NCBI GenBank assembly: GCA_949451265.1
Contig: CASTQR010000124.1
Coordinates: forward strand, 1 to 5,276
DNA from: an uncultured Eubacteriales bacterium
GTDB lineage: Bacteria; Bacillota_A; Clostridia; Oscillospirales; Oscillospiraceae
Reading direction: 5' to 3'
DNA length: 5,276 nucleotides
Positions 1 to 5,276 of this stretch are shown one piece after another; positions within the stretch are counted from its first letter, which is position 1, and each line of letters starts with the position of its first letter. The notes below the pieces were generated by a model, which was given only the letters and a program-made list of their open reading frames with translations, was not told where the DNA came from and ran no database searches. The position numbers were made by a program, and so were the translations under genes.

Positions 1-2232
<2,232 letters not shown>

Positions 2233-2233
2233 G

Positions 2234-3980
<1,747 letters not shown>

Positions 3981-3994
<14 letters not shown>

Positions 3995-4472
3995 GGGTCT
4001 TGCCTCCCTCCGTCAGGTCCAGGAACTGGTCAAAGAAGTCGGCCCCGGGCTGGGCGGCCAGCTTTTTCGCCGCCTTGGCGGCCAGCTCCCGCATCTCCTT
4101 CTGGGACTCCCGGATGGCCCGCTCCTTGGTCTGTTCCGCCTCGGCCTTGGCCTTGGCTACGATGTGCCTGGCCTGCTCCTCCGCCTGGGTCAGTTGTTCC
4201 TGGGCGGCCTGGGACGCGGACTGCTGGGCTTTGGCCCGCTCCTGGCGGATTTCCTCGTCGGCGGCGTCCAGCTTGGCCTGACAGTCGGCCTTGAACTGTT
4301 CCGCCTGGGCCAGCTTACCAGCGGCCTGATCCTCCAGCTCCTGATAGTAGGCCTCCCGCTTGGCAATGAATTGCTTCACCGGCTTGTAGAGCAGGAAGTA
4401 CAGCGCTCCCGTGAGGATGGCCAGGTTCATCCAGTGCAGCAAAATCTGCTGCAAATTGATATTCAGAGGCAT
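3981..4472 (-). CDS. atpF: F1Fo ATP synthase subunit b (peripheral stalk)
   Basis: Stator stalk subunit anchored in the membrane and reaching up to the F1 head, where its C-terminus normally meets delta. Length is 163 residues, within the usual ~156-170. Residues ~8-29 (QQILLHWMNLAILTGALYFL and following) form one membrane helix. The tether YKPVKQFIAKREAYYQ follows at 29-44, then a long Ala/Glu/Gln/Lys-rich helix to ~140 typical of the b coiled coil. The C-terminal GADFFDQFLDL (143-153) corresponds to the delta-binding tip. The protein is not fused to delta, unlike the documented b-delta fusion of mycobacteria. Only one b-type gene is present, so a homodimer is expected, not the b/b' pair of phototrophs. 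The last codons overlap the atpA start by 14 bases and also contain its ribosome site. The start at 4472 has GGGAGG 8 bases upstream. Confidence 0.95.
4003..4011 (-). promoter_or_regulatory. Ribosome binding site fixing the atpA fusion start
   Basis: GGAGGGAGG inside the last codons of atpF, with its near edge 8 bases before the ATG at 3994. This is one of the strongest sites in the window and shows that translation really begins upstream of the delta-like segment, so that segment is not untranslated sequence misread as coding. Confidence 0.85.
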
Positions 4473-4480
4473 GATAGCGA

Positions 4481-4486
4481 CCTCCC
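4481..4486 (-). promoter_or_regulatory. Ribosome binding site of atpF
   Basis: GGGAGG, 8 bases before the ATG, within the 18-base atpE-atpF gap. The site plus spacer reads GGAGGTCGCTATC-ATG, almost identical to the atpE leader. Confidence 0.8.
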
Positions 4487-4490
4487 AGGA

Positions 4491-4880
<390 letters not shown>

Positions 4881-5276
4881 TCAGGTATTGTCTGCCTGGG
4901 GCTTCTTTTTGGACGTTGCGTGGGACGGCTCGGACACCTCGCCGTAGTACAGCGCCACCAGCATGGTGAGCACGTAGGTCTGGATCAGGGCGTGGAGCAG
5001 GGTAAACAGCACCCCTACCACCACCGGCAGCACGAAGCTGAGGCTGATATAGTAATAGACCAGCTCCGTCACCAGCAGGCCGCTGAGCAGCGCGCCGAAC
5101 AGGCGGAAGCTCATGGAGATGGGCAGGGAGAACTCCTTGAGGGCTTTGAGGATCCCCTTGGGCCCGTGCTCGGCCACGGCGCCGGAGGCAATGACCAGGT
5201 AGGACAGCGTACCTGTGGCGATGGCGGCGTTCACGTCGGACAGGGGGGCGGGCAGGGTGATGGGGTGGCCGTGGAC
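4881..5276 (-). CDS. atpB: F1Fo ATP synthase subunit a (5' part cut by window edge)
   Basis: Stator membrane subunit holding the two ion half-channels. The visible 131 residues are the C-terminal part; the frame is open to the edge at 5276, so the GTG at 5234 is an internal valine and not the start. It begins with PLSDVNAAIATGTLSYLVI, equivalent to the family's 'PTADLNxTLALAL' helix. An amphipathic segment (KGILKALKEFSLPIS) comes next, then the key helix with the essential arginine in SMSFRLFGA (Arg58 of the visible part, bases 5103-5105; E. coli Arg210). The last helix contains LHALIQTYVLTML, with Gln99 equivalent to E. coli Gln252. Residues usually near the arginine differ: Asn214 is Ala, and Glu219 and His245 are replaced at the aligned positions (Leu, Thr). 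A charged tail of about 20 residues (GEVSEPSHATSKKKPQADNT) ends the protein. It is the first visible gene of the block; atpI, if present, lies outside. Confidence 0.95.
   Translation of the reverse strand, partial: VHGHPITLPAPLSDVNAAIATGTLSYLVIASGAVAEHGPKGILKALKEFSLPISMSFRLFGALLSGLLVTELVYYYISLSFVLPVVVGVLFTLLHALIQTYVLTMLVALYYGEVSEPSHATSKKKPQADNT

Noticed and set aside
4881..5234. Subunit a read as a complete 117-residue gene starting at the GTG at 5234
   Set aside because: The frame stays open upstream to the window edge and continues the subunit-a similarity (PAPLSDVN), so the GTG is an internal valine and the gene is partial.

Overview
The window is a single block of minus-strand genes encoding an F1Fo ATP synthase. 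Read in transcription order, from the high-coordinate end to the low, it holds atpB (subunit a, 5' part missing), atpE (c), atpF (b), atpA (alpha, with an extra N-terminal domain), atpG (gamma) and atpD (beta, last ~20-25 codons missing). Genes are separated by 33, 18, -14, 1 and 2 bases, so this is one tightly packed, probably translationally coupled operon. Subunit epsilon (atpC) would be expected just beyond base 1, and the rest of atpB beyond base 5276; neither can be seen.

The main oddity is that no separate delta gene (atpH) lies in its usual place between atpF and atpA. Instead, the alpha protein is 586 residues, about 80 more than usual. Its first ~80 residues read as the C-terminal domain of the delta subunit, the part that normally grips the end of the b stalk. 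The delta N-terminal helical domain, which normally caps the top of F1, is absent from the locus. This looks like a delta-CTD/alpha fusion. It raises a stoichiometry question, because three alpha subunits would bring three delta-CTDs to one b stalk.

Other departures from the textbook enzyme are a c subunit with a secretory-type leader before the hairpin, a c-ring ion site with Glu-Thr but Met in place of Gln, a subunit a that keeps the essential Arg but lacks the usual Asn/Glu/His partners at the aligned positions, and a gamma with a basic C-terminal tail.

Organism: the DNA is GC-rich. The alpha and beta proteins resemble those of Bacillota (compact alpha without the proteobacterial insertion before TALPI, strong GGAGG ribosome sites). 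The c helix-2 sequence and the short operon recall gut Clostridia, perhaps the Oscillospiraceae/Ruminococcaceae group. That placement is from memory of the families and is only moderately certain.

How the parts work together: a and the c ring form the membrane rotor/stator motor; gamma transmits rotation into the alpha3beta3 head, where beta carries the catalytic sites; b, together with the delta-like domain now carried on alpha, holds the head still. In an anaerobic fermenter the enzyme may run mainly as an ATP-driven ion pump, but direction cannot be read from the sequence. No non-coding stretch longer than 33 bases exists in the window, and I see no RNA gene, mobile element, CRISPR or terminator.
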